From: Liolophura sinensis | Taxonomy: Eukaryota > Mollusca > Polyplacophora > Chitonida > Chitonidae | NCBI RefSeq assembly: GCF_032854445.1 | Contig: NC_088296.1 | Span: forward strand, 808,001 to 872,000 | Direction: 5' to 3' | DNA length: 64,000 bases | Shown here: positions 36,641 to 48,604 of the stretch, piece by piece | Layout of the letters: each line of letters opens with the position of its first letter | Numbering within the stretch: position 1 is the stretch's first letter | Translations under genes and position numbers: made by a program | The notes under the pieces: model-generated | Told to the model about the DNA's origin: nothing | The model's database searches: none | What the model saw: only the letters and a program-made list of their open reading frames with translations

Positions 36641-38390
36641 AGTACTGTAAGAAGAGGATGAATAGTGGTGTGTGCACTTCGATGTCTGTGTGATATTTAC
36701 CTCATATGTATAAATCAGTAAGTGTCTACTGTTAGAACAGGACAGATGAAAGTAATGCTATGAGTGTCTGAGTGATATTTACCCTGTGTACATATAGGCA
36801 GGTTTACCGATACAAAAGAACAAATAACATATTGTACCCCTGAGTGTCCGAGTGATATTGACCCCATGTGTACAAATCAGTAGGTGTACTGTTAGGATAG
36901 AACAGATAACATATTGTACCCCTGAATGTCTGAGTGATATTAACCCCATGTGGACAAATCAACAGGTGTAGTGTTAGGATAGAACAGATAGCATATTTTA
37001 CCCGTGAGTGTCTGAGTAATATTTACCCTATGTGTAGAAATCAGCAGGTGTACTGTTAGGATAGAACAGATAACATATTGTACCCCTGATTGTCTGAGTG
37101 ATATTTACCTTGTGTACACATCAGCAGGTGTATTGTGAAAAGAAAATAGGTGACATAATGTAACCCTCAGTGTCTGAGTCATAATTACCTCATGTGTACC
37201 AATCAGCAGGTGTACTGTTAGGACAGAACAAATAACATATTGTACCCCTGAGTGTCTGAGTGATATTTACCCCGTGTGTACAAATCAGCAGTGTTCTGTT
37301 AGGACAGAACAGGTGACATATTGTACCCCTGAGTGTCTGAGTGATATTTACCCCGTGTGTACACATCAGCAGGTGTACTGTTAGGACAGAACAGATAACA
37401 TATTTTACCCCTGAGTGTCTGAGTGATATTTAGCCCGTGTACATATCAGCAGGTGTACTGTGAGGACAGAAGTGATAAAGCATTGTACCCCTCTGTGTCT
37501 GAATGATATTTACCTCATGGTTACAAATCAGCAGGTGTACTGTTAGGACAGAACAGATAACATATTTTACCCCTGAGTGTTTGAGCGATATTTACCTCTT
37601 GTGTACCAATCAGCAGGTGTACTGTGAAAACAGAATAGGTGACATATTGTACCCCTGAGTCTCTGAGTGATATTTACCCCGTGTACATATAAAGAGGTGT
37701 ACTGTTAAGGCAGAACAAATAACATATTGTACTACTGAGTGTCTGAGTGATATTTACCTTATGTGCAGAAACTAGCAGGTGTACTTTGAAGACAGAACAG
37801 AACATATTGTACCCCTGAGTGTCTGAGTGATATTTACCCCGTGTACATATAAGCAAGTTTACTGTTAGGAGAGAACAGATAACATATTGTACCCCTGAGT
37901 GTCTGAGTGATATTTACCTCGTGTACAAATCAGCAGGTGTACTGTTAGGACAGAACAAATAACATATTGTACCCCTGAGTTTGTGAGTGATATTTACCTC
38001 ATGTGTACCAGTCAGCAGGCGTATTGTTAGGACAGAACAGGTGACATATTGTACCCTTGAGTGTCTGAGAGATATTTACCCCATGTGTACAAATCAACAG
38101 GTGTACTTTGAGGACAGAACAGATAAGATATTCGATGTCGATGTCTGTGTGATATTTACCTCATATGTATAAATCAGTAAGTGTCTACTGTTAGAACAGG
38201 ACAGATGAAAGTGATGCTATGAGTGTCTGAGTGATATTTACCCTGTGTACATATAGGCAGGTTTACCGATACAAAAGAACAAATAACATATTGTACCCTT
38301 GAGTGTCTGAGTGATATTTATCCCATGTGTACAAATCAGCAGGTGTACTGTTAGGACAGAACAGATACCACATTGTAGCCTATCCCTCAG
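36640..38390 (+). repeat. Tandem repeat of about 80 bp, related to the 78-bp unit
   Basis: About 20 diverged copies of GGTGTACTGTTAGGACAGAA, CAGATAACATATTGTACCCC, TGAGTGTCTGAGTGATATTT and ACCCCGTGTACAAATCAGCA. It shares layout with the 78-bp unit but forms a separate, older subfamily. A segment of about 100 bp near 36680-36790 recurs at 38130-38250. Confidence 0.88.
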
Positions 38391-39208
38391 TGTTTGGACC
38401 TGTAACATTTAAGCATACGGTAACTCTCTTAATTATTAATGGAACAAGTATCTAAGTAAAAACTCACCATTATTTACTAAATTCAAATGTAGTCAAACCC
38501 AAATATCAAAGGGTAAAAAATCCACATATCTGTTTTTGTTATATTATTAGTATTAAAGGGTAGAGATTCCAGGTATGATAGCCTATGTAATAATAAGTGT
38601 TGATCTTCATGTATTTCCTCACTTCATATAAGTTTGTTTTTAATATTTAGATATTTAACTCTCTTTTTAAAAAATCTACTGAAGAAAATTGAATCTAATA
38701 CTTCTTTACTACCAATAACCCTGATGGAATAAATAGTCTTTGGGGTATTGTGGCAAAGAAAGTCACTTGGTAAGTTATGTGTGGCGAGTTACCTCCCTAA
38801 CTAGACAGACAGCTTCGGTAGCATGATACTCCACGAATGACAACAGGCCTACTATAGCTTCATAGTGAATTGTGTGTTCAAATATGCCATAACTGACAAT
38901 TAAAATTAAGTGTCGGAGAGAGGAAGGTATTGTTCTTGTTGTAGGTGATAAGTTTAAAACAATGAAGAGCTAAAAAGTCTGTATTTTAACCCAGTACTTG
39001 GTCTCATGTACTCGTCATTTAGTGATGGATCCAGTTCTCCTGTCGGAGTTCACCTCTTTTTCAAACTGGCTGAAAATGACTGGGACCTGTGTATAAATTA
39101 CATTCGTGTCAGCAAAATATGATATGTGTACAGGTATTTACACCTCAGTCTTACAGCGTGTGTTTATGGTTTGCTGTTGTTCATGCTGCTTCTGTTGTGT
39201 TTTTGCAG

Positions 39209-39777
39209 AGCCGACGCTGAGATTCACAGAGACAGACGACGGGAAGCTGAGAATTGCTGACAGCGGCTCTGTGGTAAAGGCTGACGTCTTGTACTGGGTG
39301 TGGAGGAGAGCTGTGACAGACGGGCGTTACCAGACGGGCAGGTACTACTGGGAGATACACATCACCTTTTCACGTGACTGTAACTGTCGTGTAGGAGTTA
39401 CACAGGAGAGCTGTGGTGTGAGGGGAAGGACAGACCCTGGCCGTAACACCTGGTACATTGGGATGGTGTACCATGGTGATGAGGTCAGCTGTTATAGTCA
39501 CTGTGGTGGTGAGATCAAACCTGGCTATCTACAGTACAGACGTCCCACACGATCTCATCACCTGGGTGTGTACCTAGACTGTGATGACCCCACACTTACA
39601 GTCCTGGACTGTGACAACAACCAGGTAATAGGCACTGTCAGTGATGTTGTTGTCACAGAGCCTCTCGTGCCATGGGTTGGGCTTTATGTCTGGTCTGGAT
39701 CTGTGTCTGCTCGTCTGATAACGGGTGACTCTGCAACTCTGCCTCCAGTTCTCTGTGATATGATAAGCACTTCCTGA
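39209..39777 (+). CDS. B30.2/SPRY exon of TRIM copy A
   Basis: Acceptor TTTTTGCAG at 39200-39208, then 567 nt coding to a TGA stop. It enters one base into a codon and matches the donor at 33183 (leftover A + AG = Lys). Motifs: GRYYWEIHITF, CRVGVTQES, a LDY-like LGVYLDCDDPTLTVLDCD, and PWVGLYVWSGSVSARLITGD. SPRY domains bind protein ligands and give TRIM proteins their target specificity. The exon is fully open although other exons of this copy are damaged. The only SPRY exon in the window; that of copy B should lie to the right. Confidence 0.85.
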
Positions 39778-41260
39778 CCATCGGGTAATTATTGATTACA
39801 TCTTTTCCATCTTATTATAATTTGTTGAAATAGACTTTAATTAGGTTTTTTTTAAAAGAAACTGACTAATTTGGACATAGATGTTTTGGTTATTGTTGGC
39901 AGTGTGGTTAATTCAGTATGTATAGCTTCTTCTGCAAAGTGGTCAGTGATCCGTCACATGCTTACAGCTTGGTGTAGTTATACACAGTCTGTATGACTTG
40001 TCCTGAATATCAATGTCAGTTTTCTTTGAGACAAAATACATGTAGATAATGACTGGGTAGTTTTCTTTTTAGTAATGGAGACTTGTAAATCAGCATAATC
40101 AGGAGTGTCACTGAGTAAAACAGGTCACAGTTTATACATCACAATACATATAGTCAACAAAGTACTTGCAGTAATTCTTATTGTGTTATGTAAATTTAGT
40201 TCCTAAGAAAACAATTAATGGATCATATATCCATTACCCTGTTAGGTTAGACAAGAGCATTGGTTTTCCTTAATAATTAAGTAGTAAATCTTCAACCTCA
40301 ATATATATATATCCTATCTTTCGCGTGGTACCTTGCTATACCTCCTTATGGAGCCTGCACTTTTGTCTTCAACATTCTCAGCTACCATTTTTTTTTAAGC
40401 TGAAGTGGCAGAAAGTGAAGTCATAACATTTTCTTACCTTGGTAACCTCTACAGAGGTGGTTACTATTAATTGGGGAAAAGTTTTCAGTTCTATCTAAAA
40501 CAAATAAACTTCTGATGTATTTTATTTAGGCGAATGGCTAAAGTCAAATTTCAGGGCTGTGGGCGGGGGCCAACCAGGGTTGATTACACGTAGGTATAAG
40601 GGATAGGATGTTTTGTGGAGAACGGGGTTTAAATTTCTATTCTGTCAAAAAAGCGGGAGAAATGAACATTTACCCAGTATTTCCTTAAAATGCAACGCTT
40701 ATCATCCTTAGATGCTAAAATTTTACCTCTTCTCCCAGCTGCAAAGAAGTTATGTAAGAATTGCTAAGCCTATCCCCACTTGTACCTGCAGAAATAAATT
40801 CAAAAACAAATTTTTATTATATTTTTTGCACAGACAGCACATTTAATCAGATGTCATCAAAGATAAGAAGCAGATCAACTTTCAGGCCTATTTTGAAACA
40901 CAGCATTAGAATATTTTATGTTGTAAAGTCACTTTGCATATAACAAAATTGCAATACATAATTGAGCATCGCTATACTAAGTGTCATACACGTATGTAGG
41001 TATTTCAGAATATGTGATAAAACTAACTTGCTACGTCTAAATATATTCATCCTAAACAGCTCCGGTCAAATAAATGCAATCTTACAATCACTTGTGTAAA
41101 TGAAATTTGGAAATACAAGCCTTATAAGTATGAGGGGGAAATTTTGCATAAATAGCTGGATAGAGGTCGGGGTGGAGGGCATGGAAGGTTGAGGCTTATG
41201 TTTGTAATGTTTGGGGACAACCCATGGTAAATACCCCAAAACATAGTCCGGTTTAGTTAA
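39778..41260. other. 3' region of TRIM copy A, AT-rich
   Basis: Probably 3' UTR and intergenic DNA. A possible poly(A) signal AATAAA is at 40503-40508; the repeated words ATCTTCTT and CTTGGTAACCT near 40430 and 41600 show a diverged direct repeat. No gene seen. Confidence 0.4.
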
Positions 41261-41265
41261 GATTT

Positions 41266-41322
41266 ATTTATTTATTTATTTGATTGGTGTTTTACGCCGT
41301 ACTCAAGAATATTTCGTTTATG
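41266..41322 (-). mobile_element. SINE B tail fragment
   Basis: TTTATTTATTTATTTGATTG then GTGTTTTACGCCGTACTCAA and GAATATTTC, matching the 3' end of SINE B in minus orientation. Confidence 0.75.
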
Positions 41323-41829
41323 GTTTAGTTAAGACACTGGCAACTTAAACATATCACAATAAAGGTGATCAGGCAAAATTGTTTTTTTTTTTTTTTTTTT
41401 TTTCACTTTGACTTTCCTTTACTATATATGCAGTAAATTTGTCAAATTCAACCTCATAACTATATATCCCCTACTAAACTTTCATGTGGTACCATGCCAT
41501 ACCTGTACATCCAGTTTGCACTTTTCTCTAGGACATATCAAAAATCAACTTAACATTAGAGCCATTTGTTTGAGTTGTGGTTGCTGGAGGTGAAGTCATA
41601 ACATCTTCTTTCGTTGGTAACCTTCATGGTGTGGGTAGTGATACTGGGCAGAAGGTTTTTAGTTCTATCCAACACAAATAAAATTCTGACATAACTGGAT
41701 TCAAAATAGCAACACAGAAATTTATAGTGTGTCTTTGTGGCAGTTTTATCCAGTTTTTTTCGGTCCTTGTTCACACTTCAGTTCGGAAGTAACTCTTGTA
41801 TCCTGTTGCCCTAATTGCGCATGTGTAAC

Positions 41830-42960
41830 CAAAAAGGTGCACTGGAGGTATACTTGAGGTACATCTGAGGTGTACCAATGAAGTGTAGCATATCTAATGG
41901 CGTGTCTGAGGTATTCATGTACTTGGGGGTGTAGGCCTATATATATGTGAGGTGTATTGAAGGTGAATCTGAGGTACTGCAGTTGGTAGATAGATGATGC
42001 CTGAGGTGTATCTGAGGTATACATGTAGGTGGAGGTATAGCTCTGGCATATGCTATTGGCAGGTGGGTATACCTGAGTGTAACATTTAGCACATTGTTTT
42101 CACTTTTATTTTGGCAGAAAACAGTCTCAAAACACTAAGCTAATGGCTGTATAAATTATGGATAAACTTAAGGTATAAGTTTGTAAGTGCATGTAGTTCT
42201 CTGTTTACAGTATCTGTAATTTGCTGCTGATTTACAACAACAACGGTGATTTACATTTACATGAGGCTTTCCAAGTGCTTAAACAAAATTTAGTGCAACA
42301 CTTTTTCTATGCACTTTAGATGTTTGTATGTGCTCACACTTTACAAATTCAGCCCCAGGAAGTATCAGTCATTGCACAACTGGGTTCTCCCACAGCCTGG
42401 AATATGTACATTGTTAAGGACAGCCATCTTTGAATAATCAGGAAAAAATATACATCTATCCATGCTCTGTGGTTGGTGAATATTTGCATGCTGAATGCCA
42501 AGTGTGTACTGGCTGAGACAAAGGCTTTGTTTTATTTGTTTTATTTATTTTGTAAACATTTTCTTTTGGACATTTGTAATTTTGTAGTCACCATTTTGTT
42601 TGAAGTATGATGCCTGAATCTGATCTCTTATTTTAAAACTTTAAAAAAGTGGCTAAGGTGTACTCCAGGTACATGATCACTTAATTATATTCAAAAACTT
42701 TCAAAGTTTCTGAGGTGAACCTTAGGTACATCGTTTAACATGTCTAAGTGTCGAGATTTTTCAAAGTTGCTAAGGTGTATTTGAGGTATATCATCCCATA
42801 TTCAAATACTGTCCTATGTTCCTCAGGTATACCTGAGGTATAGACATATGGCTGGTGTAAACTTGAAATACAGTACACCTCAGATAATATAGATGGGGTG
42901 TACATCTCCTCTATACCTCACACTGCGACACACATCCCATATACACCTCATTTATACATT
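41830..42960 (+). repeat. Irregular TGAGGTATAC-type repeats
   Basis: Words such as CTGAGGTGTA, TGAGGTATAC and GAGGTACAT recur unevenly in 41838-42050 and 42650-42960. No fixed period. It may be a decayed minisatellite related in sequence to the TRIM 42-bp unit. Confidence 0.5.
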
Positions 42961-43134
42961 ACACTGAGGTGTTCACCTCATGTCTGTAACCTGTCAGTTA
43001 AAGTTATCTTTTTCAGAGTAACCCAGCAGAACCTCCAATAAGGCGCCATACTTCAACAGGTTTTTTTTTCTATTTTAAATGAAGTTTGTTTTAGACAGAT
43101 TACAAACAAAAAAATTTCTGTTGACGTATCCTGT

Positions 43135-43365
43135 AAGCTATGGCTAATCCTATGTCCAACAAAACATGTTTGGTTAGCGTGCCAGTTCAGCGCAATCCTC
43201 TCACCAATGCTGGCTTCCTCTCCAGCGGTATGTGGGAAGATCTTGCTGCAATCTGCGGATGGTTATGTGTTTCTCCCGGGCTATGCCCACTTTCCTCCCA
43301 CCATAATGCTGGCAGCTGTCGTATAAGTATATACGGTCTAAACACCAATCAAATAACTCAAATCT
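43135..43365 (+). mobile_element. SINE B copy with partial head
   Basis: GTGCCAGTTCAGCGCAATCC, ATGCTGGCTTCCTCTCCAGC, GTGGGAAGATCTTGCTGCAA, CCACTTTCCTCCCACCATAA and GTCGTATAAGTATA. The tail is eroded. Confidence 0.75.
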
Positions 43366-43369
43366 TGAT

Positions 43370-44550
43370 ATCATTGTTTCCTGTATGTTTGGCTATTTTT
43401 TTGTTTGTGATTTTCTTTATTGAAACTTTGCCTTTACTAACACATTGTCACTACACATTGTACCTGGCCATAGTTTGAGTAAATACATGAATAGTGTTAT
43501 ACATTAGAGTGTAAACATGTCATGTGTCACATGTTTACAGTATAAAACTTAATATATCCACCCCATTACTATGTAAGTATCTGATGTGTTTACCATAATA
43601 AACTCTTAGTTACTAGACATTTGTTTCATGAATAAAAACCAATACGTGTTTCAAAAGTGTAACGGAAATGTGTTTAAAAACTGAACTCGTTTTTTAGTAT
43701 GTAAGCAATGTGAGGAAGGATGCTAAGCATTTATATTATACATTATAATTATTTCCTTTAAACGAGATTTCCATGTAAGTGCTGTGATGTTAGATAATAT
43801 GCATTACTGCACATTGTACTCACTGCTCAGGTAGATCCATATCATGTATGTAATACACCGTGTCTGGTGATTACATATGATGACATTGTGATGATTTCGC
43901 CCAGTGCAAATCATACGTTTTAGCTGTATTATATGCTTGTCCTAATACATGTATATACTTTGATTACATGTATGCTGTGTGTCGGTTGTTTAAGGATTTT
44001 GTTCAGAATATAGATTGTGTTTGGCTTGGAAGTGCTTAGTCCGGTGAACTGATAGGTGTATAGTTGTTACACCGTTTTACTTTGTTTTTTCTTGTTCAAA
44101 GTTGATGTAAACAATCCTATCTTGCAAAAACCTGATCAATTTTTGTTGTACATGTGCTGAGCGCTAATTCTCTTTTATTACATAGGTGAATGAATAACTA
44201 CAACATGAGCTGTCTCCTCATGTTTAATTAACTTCACCCAGATCTGTAGATCTACATGTGCCTAAAGTAAATTGACATGTATAATATACACACTGACATT
44301 GTCTGCCTGTAAGACACTCGCAGTCAGCCTGTGATGACACGTATCACTATGTGTGCTCTACAGAATGGGTAGAAAGACCACCATTCGTCTCCAAGTTGAT
44401 CTGCAGCTCATGTATTCAACCGCTTAATATGTTGTCATATGTGACATTGCCAGGGTGTTTTGGGTTCAAAATCCCCATACATGTATGGTAAAACACACAA
44501 CAATGTGTCATCTAAAATCAGCTAGAAAATCATCTTTGATTTCCGAACTT
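43370..44550. other. AT-rich non-coding stretch
   Basis: No exon, RNA gene or clear repeat seen. Short open frames only. Confidence 0.35.
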
Positions 44551-44559
44551 CGCAAATGT

Positions 44560-44835
44560 AAAACTCTGGCTTTGAGTAATTCTAGACCAGTGACGTCTAA
44601 TGAACTGCAATTAACATTTCTGCATTTTCTTACCAAATACTGCTTAAGCCATGGTGATAGGAGATGTTTAAATTTCTACTGTTTATGCATTTACAAGAAG
44701 AGTTAGAATAGAACCCTGACTGAGGTAAACTGACAAGAGACCGTATTTCGCCGGTTACGTGTGACCATTTGGCACCTATCACACTGTTGTCGCTGCTCTG
44801 GTTTTTACTCTCTGTGCCGTCTGTCTTTAATTATA
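44560..44835 (+). repeat. Dispersed element C, unexpanded copy
   Basis: ATTCTAGACCAGTGACGTCT, AATGAACTGCAATTAACATT, GAGTTAGAATAGAACCCTGA, CGCCGGTTACGTGTGACCAT and a single 48-bp unit CACTGTTGTCGCTGCTCTGG. It shows the element before its unit was multiplied at 520-1270 and 10020-10230. Confidence 0.7.
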
Positions 44836-45184
44836 TTGTACCTTATTTACTTTAAGAAGAGGAGTCATCATTAGTACCGTAGCTATGACAACCTGTGGTC
44901 AAGATTATGAGGCCACCTATTAGCGCAGTCCGCCTTTACATCTGCTTGCTGTTATTTTCATGTCAGTTGTATTGGTATTAATCTACATGTATGATTTAGT
45001 GGTATTTTGCTATTATCTGTCTTTTGAGTGAAAAATAATAAAATAAAAATAAATGGCTGTGTATTGTATAATTCTTGTTTGAATGGTTGAGTTAGTGGCA
45101 GCCATATGTAGTAATAGACACTTTCACCAATAACCGTATGTAGTATTGCTTCACAATTTTTGACGTATACGAACTTCATATTCA

Positions 45185-46140
45185 ACATATCCAAGTTTTA
45201 TCAGTTGTGCTGGATTTCCTCTCAAATATCGAGTCCTCACGTTACACGGTGTGTATCTTTTCTGGCGAGCTGGATTTCCTCTCTCTGTAATACAGGATCT
45301 ATACATTACCTGGTGTGTATCTTTTCTGGCGAGCTGGATTTCCTCTCTCTGTAATACAGGATCTATACATTACCTGGTGTGTATCTTTTCTGGGGAGCTG
45401 GATTTCCTCTCTCTGTAATACAGGATCTATACATTACCTGGTGTGTATCTTTTCTGGCGAGCTGGATTTCCTCTCTCTGTAATACCTAATGTGTAGAAAC
45501 ACATGAGGTAGCATGAATGACGATCGGAAGAGCTGGTTTAAATCTCTCTAATACCGGGTCCTCACACTACATGTTGTGTAGGAGATGTTTTACTCTCTCT
45601 CTCTCTAATACCTGGTCCAAACATTACCTGTTGTGCAACTTTTTAGAAGAGCTGGTTTACCCTCTGTCTAATACCGAGGCCACATTTTAGAGATGATGTT
45701 CAATTTCTCGGGAAGGCTAGTTTCCCCACCTCTCTACACATAATACCAGGTCCTTAAATTACCTGATGGGTGTTTTCTAAAGTGTCGTGGTTTTGTCTCT
45801 TCTAATATCTTGACCGTACATTACCTAATGTGTAACTTCCCAGGAGATCTGGTTTTCCCCTCTCTCTAATACCGGGTCAACAGATCATAGATGATGTGAA
45901 ACGTCTCAGAAGAGCTGGTTTTCCTCTCTCCCTAATAACGGGCCCACACATAACATGATGTGTAACTTCTTAAAAGAGGTTGGGTTTCCACTCTCTCTAA
46001 TACTAGGTCCACACATTATTTTATGTGTAACTTCTCGGGAGAGCTGGTTTCGCCCTCTCTCATAACGTGTCCACACATTATCGCATGTGCAATTTTCTGG
46101 TATTGCTGGTTTACTCCTTTCTCTAATACACACATCTCTC
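45185..46140 (+). repeat. Tandem repeat of about 64 bp
   Basis: Units from 45240 to 45490 are near-identical: CTTTTCTGGCGAGCTGGATT, TCCTCTCTCTGTAATACAGG, ATCTATACATTACCTGGTGT, GTAT. Copies to the right (to about 46140) are increasingly diverged, so the left end is the recent expansion. Confidence 0.85.
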
Positions 46141-47105
46141 TCACCACGGGATGTAGAACTAGGAACGATGCCATGGTAACAAGCAGTAACAACAGTAACA
46201 ACCTCGTTCTCCCGTGGAACTATTCGACACGCTTAAAAATAACACATGGACATGGGACATTGTATTCACTGTTTATTTCGTATCAAAAATAATCGACTTT
46301 GTAGAAACATTTATATCAAAATTAGGTACAGTTCTGTTAGTTACTGGATGGCTGCTGGCAGACATGTCGGAAATGTTTTTTTGTTGTTTTTCTTGTTTGT
46401 CTTGGTTGTTTGTTAAAGACTACAAAATAATGGCACAAAGACACAGTATATAGTCCTCACATTCCTGAAGGGGTGGTAGCCCTAAGGGGTGGAGGGCACA
46501 GCATAAAGGTGTACAGACTTAAAGAAAATAAATCTTTGAACTTAACGGTACTCAAAAAATTGAGTTAATCGACTCACACCAACAATTAATTACTTGTCGA
46601 TGCAAGAAAAAGACGACATTTTTTTATGTCTAATTGATTTTTTGAAAATCTTTTGTGGATTTTCATTGGCGCCTGTGCCTAAAATATAAATATTCAACTT
46701 TTATTCTGAGATAAATACGTTAAGCAACGTTCTGCTTGGCATAGGAAAATACCAGATTTGTTTTGTTTACATAGTAAATTGAAGCACAACAAAATGTTTA
46801 GGCATTGCGGGAATAGGAGTTGGCAAGGATCCAACCTGCGTACAGCCTGCAGTAAAGGCCATTCAGCACTTTGTCTATATGCAACAGGTGTGTACTCATC
46901 CTTATCAACCTTACCATACTATTGAATGTTTTATCTGTGAGAATCTTCAGGGGTGAAAGGTTTGCTTCTTTCCCAAAATATGAAGTATTCAGGAAGTCAA
47001 CCATTGTCCTCGCAAAATTCGTGTTGATGCGAACAGAAATAAAGGGTTGAATTTTGCAGTAAAACTGACGGTCAAGACACATTTATATGTAGACAGAACG
47101 GATCT
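46140..47105. other. No gene recognised
   Basis: AT-rich; short open frames on both strands without family motifs. Confidence 0.3.
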
Positions 47106-47110
47106 TGGCT

Positions 47111-47230
47111 CACTTGTAGGAAGCCCACTTTATGTTACGAGCACGTAAAAGCCATGGCGCCGTAATACCTACACTGCTGGTTGCCATGGTAATTACGTGC
47201 TAGTAACATTAAGAAGGCTTCGTACAAGTG
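47111..47230. mobile_element. 120-bp foldback element (candidate MITE)
   Basis: Arms of 38 nt at 47111-47148 and 47193-47230 are inverted copies with 33 of 38 matches (left starts CACTTGTAGGAAGCCC, right ends GGCTTCGTACAAGTG). They flank a 44-nt loop with a further pair of GCCATGG words. A partial extra copy of GCCATGGTAGTTACGTG lies just right (47258-47275). Confidence 0.65.
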
Positions 47231-48004
47231 GGCCTGTATTGTGGGTAATACATCGCCATGGTAGTTACGTGAAGGCGCAACGTGTGGTTTGTTAAACATT
47301 GGTAATATCGGATCAGATGTTCTAATTTCCTTTTCCCCTTTTCCAACGTCGTTTTTCATTTTCTTTTATTTTAATGCATTTAATGCAATATTGTTGAAGA
47401 AATATAATATTCTATTTAAAAAACACCCAAGAATAATGCGCTTTGTGAAGACTTAACAGAACGAGGTTTCGGGTTCGCGGATCAGTGGTACATGTATCAA
47501 TCGATCTCTTGTGTACATGTAAGTCAAATAACATTTGTACAGTAAAAATGTAAACATTCTAAGGGTATATATTTATAGATTTACTAAAAACAAACAGAAA
47601 ATGACAAAAATCGCATTACGTGAACCATACAATAGGAGAACTTAACATATCGCAGACTATATTACAAGCTAGGACGCCTTATCATCACTGAATATACACA
47701 GTTACATACACCATTCTGTATCGGGTATATAGGATCTAAATATTTTTTAGTACATAGTGAGAAAATGATCATCAAAGAGCAGCTATGGTTGCCTTGGTAA
47801 CTATATCAAACGCACGCGCGTCACAAGACTTGGTAGCTACATATTCAAAGTAATCTTACAAGTATTCGTCTCCGTATTGATTTTTTTCACTGAAGAAAGT
47901 TACGAATCTGCTAATCTGACTAATCAAATGGAGTGTCCGACCTTTATCGTCTCGCGCTTGGTCAGCAGAAGCTGCACAGCACCACTCTGATTGGTCTAAT
48001 ATGC

Positions 48005-48039
<35 letters not shown>

Positions 48040-48516
48040 CGTATTAATTCTGAAGGCGTAATAGAGTGATATAGGCCTATTTACAGTAGTTTGCCTGTGT
48101 GATGAAATATACATGTTTCGACATGCGATAGCAGTCACTGAATATTGATGGATATACCATTCTTCTCTTTACAAAAACAGGATTATTTCACTTGTAGATG
48201 GAATGAATCTAATGGAATGTTCTGAAATGTTCTTTAAATGACATAATAACATAATCACACGATAATCATGTCGGACTGTATCCAAAAGAAACTAACAACT
48301 TAGAACAGTATAATAGCACAAGGGTTTGTGAAAGCTGAAAGCATTTACAACGTACATGTATTAACAAATGTCAAATCTAGAAGCAATAAATGATGTGAAA
48401 CTGTTTGCCTCTATGAAATAATTATAAATTTCTTTAAAATCATAGAAAAGCTAAACCTGAAAAAAGCCTCAATGACCCAGATAAAAATTTCAAAACACGT
48501 TAACGAGGACCTTGGC

Positions 48517-48522
48517 TTTATT
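48517..48522 (-). terminator. Candidate poly(A) signal of aminopeptidase gene
   Basis: AATAAA on the minus strand, about 85 nt past the stop codon at 48605-48607. Confidence 0.45.
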
Positions 48523-48604
48523 TCAGGAGATTTCCGGAACATATCACTAATTTGCATATGGCGTTACTTTCCTTCCTTTGATTGTATGTGTGTTTGTAAA
48601 GCTT

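Larger units (their letters stand above)
29979..39777 (+). pseudogene. TRIM gene copy A, RING-truncated and lacking a coiled-coil exon
   Basis: Exons by homology to copy B: about 29904-30479 (open from 29880, first ATG 29979), 30864-30959 (96 nt), 32996-33183 (188 nt), and the SPRY exon 39209-39777. The first exon has the second half of the RING (IACPVC), B-box 1 (YCSVCEED ... KFCTNCGVFYCHECL) and B-box 2 (CAGHGQ ... LYCVPC ... CVGCVVHH). The first four RING zinc ligands are missing: sequence matching the TRIM upstream region runs straight into FCREC. The 231-nt coiled-coil exon of copy B is also absent from the homologous intron. Phase between 30959 and 32996 does not close without another exon. 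TRIMs are E3 ligases; without its RING this copy could at most bind. Pseudogene is likely, but the open SPRY and B-box exons leave room for a short product. Confidence 0.7.
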
